Of a stretch of 13,908 nucleotides of DNA, positions 1-6,234 are shown in pieces. The notes under the pieces are model-generated. The model worked only from the letters and a program-made list of their open reading frames with translations, ran no database searches and was not told the origin of the DNA. The position numbers and the translations under genes are program-made. Source of the stretch: Phenylobacterium sp. (GTDB lineage: Bacteria; Pseudomonadota; Alphaproteobacteria; Caulobacterales; Caulobacteraceae). Numbering within the stretch: the first letter of the stretch is position 1; every line of letters starts with the position of its first letter. The DNA lies in assembly GCA_028291285.1 (NCBI GenBank), contig JAQGIJ010000651.1:1-13908 (forward strand), written 5' to 3'.

Positions 1-50
1 GCCGTCGGCTTGTCCCGCGACGAGTAGCTGATGAAGACATCGTGGCTCAT
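1..50 (-). CDS. TIR-domain protein, N-terminal fragment (cut by window edge)
   Basis: Reading leftwards from an ATG at 50-48, the sequence encodes MSHDVFISYSSRDKPTA before the window ends. The string DVFISYSSRDK is the first beta strand and box 1 of a Toll/interleukin-1 receptor (TIR) domain at the extreme N-terminus. Bacterial TIR domains act as NAD+-cleaving enzymes or as assembly modules, and are often fused to TPR, cyclase or NTPase domains. Only 16 codons are visible, so the partner domain and function are unknown. A GGGGAG ribosome-binding sequence lies just upstream of the ATG and supports this start. The gene is transcribed out of the window. Confidence 0.75.
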   Translation of the reverse strand, partial: MSHDVFISYSSRDKPT

Positions 51-184
51 GCCCGCTCCCCGGCCAGGCATTTGGGCTCGGAAAAGGCGTGGTCACAAGC
101 ATCTCAGGCTAAGCCGGCGCACGGGGGGCTGAGACGATGCGGCCGGGCTCTGTTCGCCGAGGCCGACGGCGCCGCGGCGGGTGC

Positions 185-210
185 GCCGAGAGAATATGCC
201 GAGAGAATAT
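185..210. repeat. Perfect 13-bp tandem duplication
   Basis: The unit gccgagagaatat occurs twice back to back (185-197 and 198-210). The second copy also starts a short inverted repeat, cgaga-gaata-tctcg at 200-214. It lies in the gap between the TIR gene start and the 3' end of the 60-residue gene. Its role is unknown; it could be a regulatory site or a slippage product. Confidence 0.8.
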
Positions 211-255
211 CTCGTGTTCGTCGAGGCCGAGTACGTCCTGCTAAAAGGCTCTAGC

Positions 256-438
256 TCATCGCGGCGGGCCCTCGGCCATGATCACCCACTTGGCCGCGAG
301 CTCGACGTAGGCTTCCATCATGTCCAGATCCTCGCACCAGTCGGCCAGGGCGTAGGTGTCCTCCGCCATCCGGTGGCAGTGCGCGCTCCACCGCCGCTGG
401 CGGTCGTCGTCTTCGACCTCCATCATGCGTCGGGACAC
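256..438 (-). CDS. Small hypothetical protein (60 aa)
   Basis: A 60-residue open frame with a GTG start at 438 (an in-frame ATG at 426 is an alternative) and a TGA stop at 258-256. The protein is acidic, with a charged N-terminus (EVEDDDRQRRW) and an amphipathic C-terminal half containing ADWCEDLDMMEAYVELAAKW. It looks like a small two-helix soluble protein; no signal peptide or membrane segment is visible. The composition resembles short, uncharacterised alphaproteobacterial proteins, but I cannot assign a family. No strong ribosome-binding site precedes either start. It lies between two larger genes on the same strand, 255 bp or less from each, and is probably transcribed alone. Confidence 0.55.
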   Translation of the reverse strand: MSRRMMEVEDDDRQRRWSAHCHRMAEDTYALADWCEDLDMMEAYVELAAKWVIMAEGPPR

Positions 439-547
439 ATCATGCGCAGCCGGTGATCGGCGAGCGCTGCGTCAGCCACGCGTCTGTGGCGCATTTCGTT
501 TCCCACCCCCGGTAAGCGGCGCTTTCCTGCACAACGGCGCCATGGGA

Positions 548-563
548 TGTCGGGTTCCCGACA
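548..563. promoter_or_regulatory. Inverted repeat, possible operator
   Basis: Two perfect 7-bp arms, tgtcggg (548-554) and cccgaca (557-563), are separated by tt. The site lies 110 bp upstream of the GTG start of the 60-residue minus-strand gene and about 75 bp beyond the hydrolase stop codon. There is no T-run beside it, so an operator fits better than a terminator. The binding protein is unknown. Confidence 0.3.
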
Positions 564-613
564 GATCAACGACCGTTTACCTCAGCGGGTCCGGTGGTGA
601 AAGTGGGGAGTGC

Positions 614-632
614 GCCATCGTTCGCGATCGGC
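614..632 (-). terminator. Hairpin just after the alpha/beta-hydrolase stop
   Basis: gcc-atcg (614-620) pairs with cgat-c-ggc (625-632) around a ttcg loop, with one bulged base. It begins seven bases past the hydrolase stop codon on the minus strand. No U-run follows, so it is a weak candidate for an intrinsic terminator or a 3'-end stabilising hairpin. Confidence 0.3.
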
Positions 633-638
633 CGTGAC

Positions 639-1700
639 TCAACCATTGGCCGCCTTCATCTCCCGCACCCAGTGGCTCCAGGTCTCGATCCGCCGCCAGA
701 AGAGCTCGCGGGTGGAGGCGAAGTTGTGCATGTGGCCCATGCGCGGGCAGATGTAGAGGTCGACCGAGCGGGCCGACATGTAGATGCGCGGCTCGCCCTT
801 GGGGTCGGCGATCACGTCGCGCTCGCCCATGGCGACCAGCACCGGCGCGCGGACGGAGGCGGCTTCCGGCAGGACGCAGCCGGGCGTGAGGCAGGACTGG
901 GCCACGGCGCCTGGCGTGGTGAGCGAGGTCCAGTGCGGCGACTCGAAGCCCTTTTGCGCCTCGGTGTCATGGATTCCGCGGTTGAAGTGGGCCAGGTCGC
1001 GCTCGATGATCGCCGGATCCACGTCGTGGTAGTGAAAGCCCCAGGCCATCGGCGAGCCGCCGCCCTCGGTCCCGACGCGCATCGCCGCCTCCGCCAGCGC
1101 CTGCGGGTTGGTGATCACCAGCGGCGGCTTCAGCAGGGTGTCGCGCGGCAGCCAGGGAGCCACGATCGGCGGCTCGCCCGGGCGGACCGGCGGGTGGGTG
1201 TGGATCGCGCCGTAGCCCAGCACCCCGATGCCGTCGTAGCCGTGATAGCGGCCCTGCTGGATGATGGTCATGCAGCCGCCCATGGACTGGCCGATGCCGA
1301 GCTTCAGCGGGTCGGCGACCGTGGGGAAGCCATCGGCCAGGGTTCCGTCCGCGAGCCGGCGCAGCACCTCCGCCTCGGCCGCCTGGCTGCCGGCCGCGAC
1401 CGTCGTGTAGTCGAGCTTCTCGGCGGCGTGCAGGCTGCTCTCGCCCACGCCCAGGTGGTCCACCGAGACGAAGATCCAGCCGCGCGCCGCGTGCCACTCG
1501 GCCTGGGCGCCCTTGGCGGGCCCCGGCAGGTCGTAGGTGTAGTAGCCGCGCGAATAGCCGCCCCCGGGCTTGGCGAAGCAGATCACCGGGCTTTCGCGCA
1601 GGCTCGGCGGATCGGGCAGGTGGACGGTGAGCGCCACGTGGGCCGGCTCGCCCATGCCCGCCGCGGCGGTGACGTCGATCTTCAGGTCCAGCGTCTGCAT
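639..1700 (-). CDS. Alpha/beta-hydrolase family protein (353 aa)
   Basis: A serine hydrolase of the alpha/beta fold, acting on an ester, thioester or similar bond of unknown substrate. The nucleophile elbow GQSMGG places the serine at residue 139. GERDVIADP gives a likely acid at Asp295, and MGHMHNF gives the catalytic histidine at 323 or 325. DHLGVGESS (81-89) is the usual loop after strand beta-4. There is no signal peptide, so it is probably cytoplasmic. The ATG at 1700 follows a GGGAGG ribosome-binding sequence. It lies downstream of the GH16 gene on the same strand, but a 156-bp gap with its own promoter-like sequence argues for separate transcription. Related hydrolases occur beside acyl-CoA catabolic clusters, but no link to the cluster at the right end of the window is shown here. 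Confidence 0.88.
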   Translation of the reverse strand: MQTLDLKIDVTAAAGMGEPAHVALTVHLPDPPSLRESPVICFAKPGGGYSRGYYTYDLPGPAKGAQAEWHAARGWIFVSVDHLGVGESSLHAAEKLDYTTVAAGSQAAEAEVLRRLADGTLADGFPTVADPLKLGIGQSMGGCMTIIQQGRYHGYDGIGVLGYGAIHTHPPVRPGEPPIVAPWLPRDTLLKPPLVITNPQALAEAAMRVGTEGGGSPMAWGFHYHDVDPAIIERDLAHFNRGIHDTEAQKGFESPHWTSLTTPGAVAQSCLTPGCVLPEAASVRAPVLVAMGERDVIADPKGEPRIYMSARSVDLYICPRMGHMHNFASTRELFWRRIETWSHWVREMKAANG

Positions 1701-1752
1701 TCCGCTTCCCTCCCGCGGTCGTTTCCGCGCCGCAAGGACGCGTCCTGCCGCG

Positions 1753-1782
1753 AGCTAACCGGCAGGGCGGGAAAGAAGTCAA
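1753..1782 (-). promoter_or_regulatory. Candidate promoter of the alpha/beta-hydrolase gene
   Basis: On the minus strand TTGACT (1782-1777) is followed after 18 bp by TTAGCT (1758-1753), a fair match to alphaproteobacterial housekeeping-sigma promoters. It ends 52 bp upstream of the hydrolase ATG, leaving room for a short leader. It is a pattern match only. Confidence 0.4.
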
Positions 1783-1856
1783 CGGCTGATGACAAACGGC
1801 GAGGGCACGGTCGACGGCGCCGGCCGCTCACGCGAAGCCTCGGCGAGATCCCCGCC

Positions 1857-4211
1857 TCAGGTGAACAGGAAATCCGCGGCCTGGAGGCTGCTCAGCTTGG
1901 TGTTCTGCAGGATCAGCACGTCCTGCGCATCGTAGGTGATCAGCGTCGACGTGCCGGACTGGGTGGCGTGCTGCATCAGTTGGGCGAAGGACGAGAAGAG
2001 GGTGTGGCTGATGGCGATCACGTCCGACTGCGTCCCGCTGGGAATGAAATCCCTGATCGTCTCCCGCCCGAAGCCCGGATTGATCGCGAAGGTGTCGTGG
2101 CCGCCGCCTCCGGTCATGGTGTCGCCGGGGTTGCCGATGAAGGTCTCGCTCGCCGTTGCGCCGGTAAGACGCACGCCGTTCGCGCGGTTGTAGAGGGTGG
2201 TGGTCGTCGAACTCCCGGTGTTTCCCGCCAGGTCGGTGGCGGATTCGGTGAAGACGTGGGTCCCGCTGGCGAAGCTGCGCAGGGGGATGGACCAGGCGCC
2301 GGAGGCGTCCGCCTTGGCCGAGCCCACGCTCGCGCCTTGGTCGAGCAGCTTGACCGTGCTTCCGGGCTCGGAGACGCCGCTGATGGTCGCCGTGCGGCTC
2401 GCGGCGCCGTAGACGGCGCTCCCCACGGAGGGCGTCGGCATCTGGGTGTCGACGGTGAAGCCGAGCGCGCCGCTCGCCGGCCCAACGTTGCCGGCGGCGT
2501 CGGTGGCGGTGGCGGTCAGGCTGTGGCCGCCGTCGGCGAGCCGGCCGAGGACGTAGGACCAGGCGCCTGCGCTCGAGGCGCTGGCGCTGCCGAGCTTGGC
2601 CGCGCCGTCGTAGACCGTGACCGTGCTGCCGGCCTCCGCCGTCCCGCTCAGCACCTGGGTGGCGACGTCCCGCGCCGCGTTCACATATCCGCCGACGATC
2701 GCGCTGTCGGCCAATCCGGTCGGCGCATCCGGCGCGCCGCCGCCGCTGGGCGGCGGCGGAGGCGGGGTCGGTGCGGGCAGGGTGCTCACCACCGTGCTGG
2801 AGCCGTCCGCCAGGCTGTAGGCGTGGATGTCGTCGATCTTCATCTGCGCCGGCAGCTGGCTGTCGTCGACCGCCCCGCCCCAGCCGCCCAGCGCCAGGTT
2901 GGCGATCATGTACATGGGCTTGTTCATGTCGGCCGGGGTGGCGGCGTGGAACACCTCGACCCCGTCGACGTACCAGGTCAGGTCGGTCTTGGTCCAAAGC
3001 ACGCCGTAGCTGTGGAAGCCGTCGGCGGTGTCGGGGATGAAGGCCATCCCCTGGCTCATGGTGTGGACGCCAGTCGCGTTGGAGTGGGCCGTGGCGTAGT
3101 CGGCGTTCGGGTCCTTGCTCAGGGTCTCCATGACGTCGAGCTCGGGCGGCCAGGAGCCATCCGCCGGCGCCAGCCAGAAGGCCGGCCAGCCGCCGGAGTC
3201 GTGCGGCAGCTCGGCGCGCATCTCGAAGTAGCCGTAGGTCTGGGCGAAGGTCTGCTTCGTCGAGATCATCCCCGAGGTGTAGTGGTAGCCGAAGATCTCG
3301 GAGCTGGTGGACGGCTGGGCGATGATCGATAGCGTCCCGTCCGAATTCGAGACGAACGGGCTCTGCGTGAAGTCGCCGGCGTGGTCGCGGAAGTAGGGCG
3401 AGGTGTAGATCTGCTGCTCGCCGTTGCCGGTGAGGGTGTAGGAATCCACGCCCTGGCTACCGGCGTAGCCGTAGTCCGGCCGCCAGACGCCGGTCGGGTT
3501 GTAGGTCGGGTTGTACAGCGACAGCTTGCTGGAGAACTCGTCGTCGAAGGTCAGGCCGCCGAGCTTCGCGCCGTCGAGCTGCAGCTGGAAATTGGCCGCG
3601 GTGAGCTGGCCCGCGGTGAGGTTGCGGATCACCACCCCGTCGCCGCCGCCGAGGTCCAGCTTCACGTCGGCGCCGACCTGGGTCAGGGGCGCCTGCACCT
3701 GGTCGAAACTCGAGTAGCCGGCGGTCAGCCGGATCGTGTCGTGGGCGGTGTTGAAGCCGTATATGGCGTCATTGCCCTGGCCCTTGAGGACGATGAAGGT
3801 GTCGGTCTGACCGTTCCCCACCAGCACGTCCTGGCCCGCGCCGCCGTAGAGCTGCTGGGTGGAGCCGGTGGCGGTGATGATGTTGTTGTGGCCGTCGCCG
3901 GCGGCGTAGGTGTTCCCGCCGCCGACCGAAAGGTTGGCGATATTGGCGTAGCCGCCGAGGTTGGTGCTCGCCCAGATGACGATTTGCGCCGATCCGCCGG
4001 AGACTTCCGTGACCGCGAGCGGCGAGGCCTGGAAGTAGAAGGTGTCCGATCCGCTGAGGCCGACCAGCAGGTCCCGCGGGCCCTGGCCCCAGAGCGCCGT
4101 CGGCGCGGCGGTCCCGGTTAGGGTTTCCCCGCCCGTGCTCGCGCCGTAGATGCTGGAGGATGCCGAGGGCGTTTCGGCAGCCACCGTGCCGTCGAAGTTG
4201 ACGTAAGACAT
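1857..4211 (-). CDS. Secreted glycoside hydrolase family 16 protein with RTX-like repeats (784 aa)
   Basis: Probable extracellular endo-beta-glucanase or galactanase. Residues 30-210 hold hemolysin-type repeats such as GGAGQDVLVG (123-132) and PRDLLVGLSGSDTFYF. The GH16 domain spans about 217-467, with the hallmark PELDVMET: nucleophile Glu357, Asp359 and acid/base Glu362. WPAFWL (342-347) is another family motif. A Pro/Gly linker (478-495) leads to two Ig-like repeats (about 496-588 and 591-674), each with SGxxExGSTV and DxAGN. The C-terminal 110 residues carry GGGGHDTFAI and end in a leucine/phenylalanine-rich tail. No Sec signal is present, so type I secretion is likely, as for ExsH-type glycanases of rhizobia. 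ATG 4211 is chosen because GGGGAAG precedes it and the domain starts there; the frame stays open to 4550, but that extension is basic and untypical. No transporter genes are nearby. The exact substrate is unknown. Confidence 0.92.
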   Translation of the reverse strand: MSYVNFDGTVAAETPSASSSIYGASTGGETLTGTAAPTALWGQGPRDLLVGLSGSDTFYFQASPLAVTEVSGGSAQIVIWASTNLGGYANIANLSVGGGNTYAAGDGHNNIITATGSTQQLYGGAGQDVLVGNGQTDTFIVLKGQGNDAIYGFNTAHDTIRLTAGYSSFDQVQAPLTQVGADVKLDLGGGDGVVIRNLTAGQLTAANFQLQLDGAKLGGLTFDDEFSSKLSLYNPTYNPTGVWRPDYGYAGSQGVDSYTLTGNGEQQIYTSPYFRDHAGDFTQSPFVSNSDGTLSIIAQPSTSSEIFGYHYTSGMISTKQTFAQTYGYFEMRAELPHDSGGWPAFWLAPADGSWPPELDVMETLSKDPNADYATAHSNATGVHTMSQGMAFIPDTADGFHSYGVLWTKTDLTWYVDGVEVFHAATPADMNKPMYMIANLALGGWGGAVDDSQLPAQMKIDDIHAYSLADGSSTVVSTLPAPTPPPPPPSGGGAPDAPTGLADSAIVGGYVNAARDVATQVLSGTAEAGSTVTVYDGAAKLGSASASSAGAWSYVLGRLADGGHSLTATATDAAGNVGPASGALGFTVDTQMPTPSVGSAVYGAASRTATISGVSEPGSTVKLLDQGASVGSAKADASGAWSIPLRSFASGTHVFTESATDLAGNTGSSTTTTLYNRANGVRLTGATASETFIGNPGDTMTGGGGHDTFAINPGFGRETIRDFIPSGTQSDVIAISHTLFSSFAQLMQHATQSGTSTLITYDAQDVLILQNTKLSSLQAADFLFT

Positions 4212-4260
4212 GCCTCGCTTCCCCAATACCGGGCCGCAACCTGCTGGAAAAAAAGGCCAA

Positions 4261-4313
4261 AACGTGTTCGGCGAACGTTGTCGTCTTGTCGCAGCGACTG
4301 TCTGACGCAGTCG
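4261..4313. promoter_or_regulatory. Two inverted repeats upstream of the GH16 gene
   Basis: gttcg-g-cgaac occupies 4266-4276, and the outer aac/gtt extends the symmetry. cgactg-(7 bp)-cagtcg occupies 4295-4313. Both lie 55-102 bp upstream of the GH16 start codon, where an operator would be expected. No convincing -35/-10 pair was found beside them. The regulator is unknown. Confidence 0.25.
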
Positions 4314-4389
4314 AAGCCCTGACCGCGACAGCCGATTCGGACCGCCGAGCGGCGCGCTCGTTCTTGCAGCGCCCCCTCGCAGTTCGGCG

Positions 4390-4506
4390 ATGCTGTCTCG
4401 AAACGGGGCTGGAATGGACGACCTTCTCGAAATCGCGTCATCGCTTGTCTGGTTCGTGATGCTGGCCGCCTTCAGCTTCTGCCTGGGCTGGGCGAGCTTC
4501 AGCTGA
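4390..4506 (+). CDS. Possible 38-aa single-pass membrane peptide
   Basis: An ATG at 4390 opens a frame of 38 residues ending at TGA 4504-4506; an in-frame ATG at 4414 gives 30 residues. After an acidic stretch (MDDLLEIASS) comes a clean hydrophobic segment, LVWFVMLAAFSFCLGW, long enough to span a membrane once. A weak purine-rich sequence (GGGGCTGGA) precedes the second ATG. A perfect 12-bp palindrome (4507-4518) follows the stop directly. It sits in a 500-bp gap between divergent genes. It matches no family I know and could be a chance frame. Confidence 0.3.
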   Translation: MLSRNGAGMDDLLEIASSLVWFVMLAAFSFCLGWASFS

Positions 4507-4715
4507 CGCCCGCGGGCGCGCACCCGTCTTAGAGGGCGACGTGTATCCAAGGCGTGATGTGGGACGTCGAATGTTGAATGTTACTGATCAAAAGCTTTAC
4601 CACGCGTTCGTGAAAACTTGTGATCTGCAGAAACAATTCTTCTAGCGTATGCATAGATACCGCTCTAGGACGGGGGCGGCCGGAAACTTCATCTAAGGAA
4701 GTAAGGAAGACGGTA

Positions 4716-5060
4716 ATGAGGCGCACAATCTTGTGCGTCGCGTTGACCGCATCTGCGTTCCTTGGTGCGACCCACGCGGCGCTTGCAGAAGACGGCCAGA
4801 TGAGAGTGAACCTGGCGGGCGTTGACTTGGCTTCTTCGGATGGCGCAAAGGCCGCGCTCGGACGGATCCGCTACCAGGCGGCGACGTTCTGCGAAGCCGG
4901 CACCGGCGTCGTGTCGCTGGCGCGCAGCGCGCTGGTGACGGAATGCCAAAGCGCGATGGAGGGCAAGGCTGTTGACCAGCTCAACGCCCCCGTGGTGAGC
5001 GCCCTCTACGGCCGCACGCCGGCGCAGATGGCGCGCATGATGACCTTGGCCAAACAGTAA
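4716..5060 (+). CDS. UrcA family exported protein (114 aa)
   Basis: A small secreted or periplasmic protein of the UrcA family, whose function is not established. Residues 1-24 form a Sec signal peptide: MRRTILCVAL, a hydrophobic core, and ALA before Glu25. The mature part shows the family pattern: VNLAGVDLASSDGAKAALGRI (written here as two parts, VNLAGVDLASS at 31-41 and DGAKAALGRI at 42-51), then AATFC with Cys59, and TEC with Cys77. These two cysteines are spaced as in UrcA proteins and may form a disulfide. The length is typical. ATG 4716 is preferred because AAGGAAG lies about 10 bases upstream and the signal peptide starts there; the frame is open further upstream, to 4620, but that part is not signal-like. 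Strong hairpins follow the stop. Confidence 0.88.
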   Translation: MRRTILCVALTASAFLGATHAALAEDGQMRVNLAGVDLASSDGAKAALGRIRYQAATFCEAGTGVVSLARSALVTECQSAMEGKAVDQLNAPVVSALYGRTPAQMARMMTLAKQ

Positions 5061-5086
5061 CGGCATCGGCAGGACAGACGCGGTCA

Positions 5087-5107
5087 CGGCCCTGGACGAC
5101 AGGGCCG
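5087..5107 (+). terminator. Hairpin downstream of the UrcA gene
   Basis: A perfect 8-bp stem, cggccctg (5087-5094) and cagggccg (5100-5107), with loop gacga, starts 27 bp after the stop codon. It lacks a following T-run, so it would be an imperfect intrinsic terminator, but its position suits transcript ending. Confidence 0.45.
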
Positions 5108-5143
5108 CGGCCGTCGTCGCGCCCGATGGCGGCTGGATTGGCG

Positions 5144-5171
5144 CCCGAGATGGGCCAGATTGGCCCACGGG
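5144..5171. repeat. Inverted repeat in convergent gap
   Basis: tgggcc (5151-5156) and ggccca (5162-5167) pair around agatt. The outer cccg (5144-5147) and cggg (5168-5171) extend the stem with a 3-base bulge. It is the second of four consecutive hairpins between the convergent UrcA and winged-helix-like genes. Confidence 0.5.
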
Positions 5172-5189
5172 AGCGGCCTCGTTGCGGAT

Positions 5190-5223
5190 GAGCCCCGGCG
5201 ATCCGCTGGGGACGCCGGGGCTC
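5190..5223. repeat. Perfect 11-bp inverted repeat, strong hairpin
   Basis: gagccccggcg (5190-5200) pairs perfectly with cgccggggctc (5213-5223) around a 12-base loop. It is the most stable inverted repeat seen in the window. It lies between the 3' ends of two convergent genes and may act as a bidirectional transcript end or be part of a small dispersed repeat element. Confidence 0.6.
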
Positions 5224-5269
5224 CGCTGATCGCCCCCAATCAGCAGGGCGGATTAGGCTTCGTCCGCCC

Positions 5270-5284
5270 GTCCCGCGGCGGGAC
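5270..5284. repeat. 15-bp near-perfect palindrome
   Basis: gtcccgc (5270-5276) and gcgggac (5278-5284) flank a single central g. With almost no loop it fits a protein-binding site or cruciform better than an RNA hairpin. It is the last of the four symmetrical elements in this gap. Confidence 0.5.
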
Positions 5285-5361
5285 CAGTCGCCTGCGGGTG
5301 AAAGGGGTGCTGCACGAACTGCGCCACGCGCGCCGGCTCGCGCCGGGCCGGGGGAGGGCGC

Positions 5362-5571
5362 TTATCCGGGATCGTCGACCTCGCCCGAGAGCACGGCGAG
5401 ACCGGCCGGAGTGATGTCCCAACCTTCACGGCTGCGGTTGGCCAAGCCGAGATCCGTCAAGGTCCGGGCGTCGCGGATGTTGACGAACGGAACCGACTCT
5501 CCGCCGTGCTTGCGGCCAAGGTTGCGGAGCGTTTCGAGCTCGCCTGGGGTCAGGTGGCGGATCAGGCTCAT
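5362..5571 (-). CDS. Small winged-helix-like hypothetical protein (69 aa)
   Basis: The 69-residue product begins MSLIRHLTPGELETLRNLGRK (residues 1-19 are the helical start, LTPGELETLRNLG). It continues with a segment, FVNIRDARTLTDLGLANRSREG, whose first half looks like a second helix, and ends WDITPAGLAVLSG. The order helix, helix, 'LTDLGLA' helix, then a strand leading to 'ITPAGLAVL' is the pattern of a compact winged-helix domain, as in small transcription-factor-like or phage-type proteins. A DNA-binding role is inferred only. The ATG at 5571 lacks a clear ribosome-binding site. Its 3' end faces the hairpin-rich gap, and it lies 45 bp downstream of the next small minus-strand gene, so the two may be co-transcribed. 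Confidence 0.65.
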   Translation of the reverse strand: MSLIRHLTPGELETLRNLGRKHGGESVPFVNIRDARTLTDLGLANRSREGWDITPAGLAVLSGEVDDPG

Positions 5572-5616
5572 CGCGTCAGCGGCGTGGGCCGGCGGAGCCG
5601 AGGCGCGAGCGCACCG

Positions 5617-5865
5617 CTAGGCGGGCGCGCCAGCCGGCGGAGAGTCCGAAACTCGGCATGTCTGCTCCTGTCGAAGTCCGGCGATCCGCGCGGCCTCCAG
5701 CCGTCGCTCCTGCCTGACTTCCTCGGCTTCCGCCATGGCGCACCATGCCGCGCGCGCGCGCTCATGCTTGGCGCGGACCTCCGAGAGGCTCGAGGCCTCT
5801 CGCGAGGATTCGGCCGCATCGGCGAGGGCGCGGAACTGGGCTGCGCGGTGCAGCGGGTCGGTCAT
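5617..5865 (-). CDS. Small coiled-coil-like hypothetical protein (82 aa)
   Basis: The product is almost wholly helical and charged. It starts MTDPLHRAAQFRALADAAE, then has a segment SLSEVRAKHERARAAWCAMA, then AEEVRQERRLEAARIAGLRQ, and ends in a short Pro/Ala tail. The regular spacing of Ala, Leu and charged residues suggests a helical hairpin or coiled coil. It has no signal peptide or membrane segment. Comparable short proteins containing a 'KHERSRAAW'-like core are common, unnamed proteins in Caulobacterales and rhizobia (from general knowledge, not searched). ATG 5865 is supported by GGAGGG eight bases upstream. It leads a possible two-gene unit with the 69-residue gene downstream. Function unknown. 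Confidence 0.72.
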   Translation of the reverse strand: MTDPLHRAAQFRALADAAESSREASSLSEVRAKHERARAAWCAMAEAEEVRQERRLEAARIAGLRQEQTCRVSDSPPAGAPA

Positions 5866-5893
5866 GCCGACGGCCCTCCTACCAGGGTGGCGC

Positions 5894-5989
5894 TCATCGC
5901 TGGCGTCCGAAGCCGAGCAGGAAGAACGCGGCTGGCGCCGCGGCGGCGATCAAAACACAGGCGGCGGATGCCGCGAAAAGCGTGGTCAT
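5894..5989 (-). CDS. Possible 31-aa hydrophobic peptide
   Basis: An ATG at 5989 opens a 31-residue frame, MTTLFAASAACVLIAAAAPA followed by AFFLLGFGRQR, ending at TGA 5896-5894. It is one continuous hydrophobic segment with a basic C-terminus, as in a single-pass membrane peptide. It lies 28 bp upstream of the 82-residue gene on the same strand and could belong to the same transcript. Only a weak G-rich sequence precedes the ATG. It is too short to separate firmly from chance in Ala-rich high-GC DNA. Confidence 0.3.
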   Translation of the reverse strand: MTTLFAASAACVLIAAAAPAAFFLLGFGRQR

Positions 5990-6142
5990 GAAGACCCCCG
6001 CGGGCGCCACGGCGGAGGCGATCGACCGCTTCGGTGGCGGCACAACCCCGACGGCGCACGCTCCAAATATGGGGGGCTCGGCCGTAATCCGCCAGGGGCC
6101 ACGCGCCCCGCCCCCGAAATAGCGCCGCCGCTTCGCTGAGAG

Positions 6143-6176
6143 CCCCTGGTGTGCCCCCCTGGGGCGTTACCCCTGG
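6143..6176. repeat. Triple cccctgg motif, iteron-like
   Basis: cccctgg occurs at 6143-6149, 6156-6162 and 6170-6176, with start spacings of 13 and 14 bp. It lies about 60-90 bp upstream of the 72-residue plus-strand gene, in a divergent intergenic region. The spacing is not exactly one helical turn. The role is unknown. Confidence 0.4.
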
Positions 6177-6234
6177 CGCCGAACCCCGGCCCGTTCCAAG
6201 CTGGAGCGAACTGGATGCGAGTTGGAGGCCCAGG

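Larger units (their letters stand above)
4212..4715. other. Divergent intergenic region between GH16 and UrcA genes
   Basis: This 504-bp gap should hold the promoters of both flanking genes. The left part carries two inverted repeats near the GH16 start. The middle holds the possible 38-aa peptide and its trailing palindrome. From about 4540 to 4660 the DNA is clearly more AT-rich than its surroundings and includes a tandem gaatgtt-gaatgtt (4569-4582). TTGTGA at 4619-4624, 17 bp before TCTAGC (4642-4647), is a possible plus-strand promoter for the UrcA gene. Confidence 0.4.
5061..5361. other. Convergent intergenic region rich in inverted repeats
   Basis: This 301-bp gap separates the plus-strand UrcA gene from a minus-strand small gene. 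It holds four inverted repeats within 200 bp. Open frames cross it in several phases, but their Arg/Pro-rich translations look like high-GC noise. I see no protein gene here that I can support. Confidence 0.5.

Noticed and set aside
594..3332. A 912-codon open frame on the plus strand
   Set aside because: It lies antisense to the hydrolase and GH16 genes, and its translation is Arg/Gly/Val/Asp-rich with no motif. It is the expected shadow of real genes in GC-rich DNA.
4212..4550. A 113-residue N-terminal extension of the GH16 protein
   Set aside because: The extension is Arg-rich with no signal or domain, and ATG 4211 has its own good ribosome-binding site directly before the RTX-like start.
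5160..5422. Short Arg/Pro-rich frames on both strands in the convergent gap
   Set aside because: They have no ribosome-binding site, no helix or strand pattern, and lie over strong inverted repeats; they look like chance frames.
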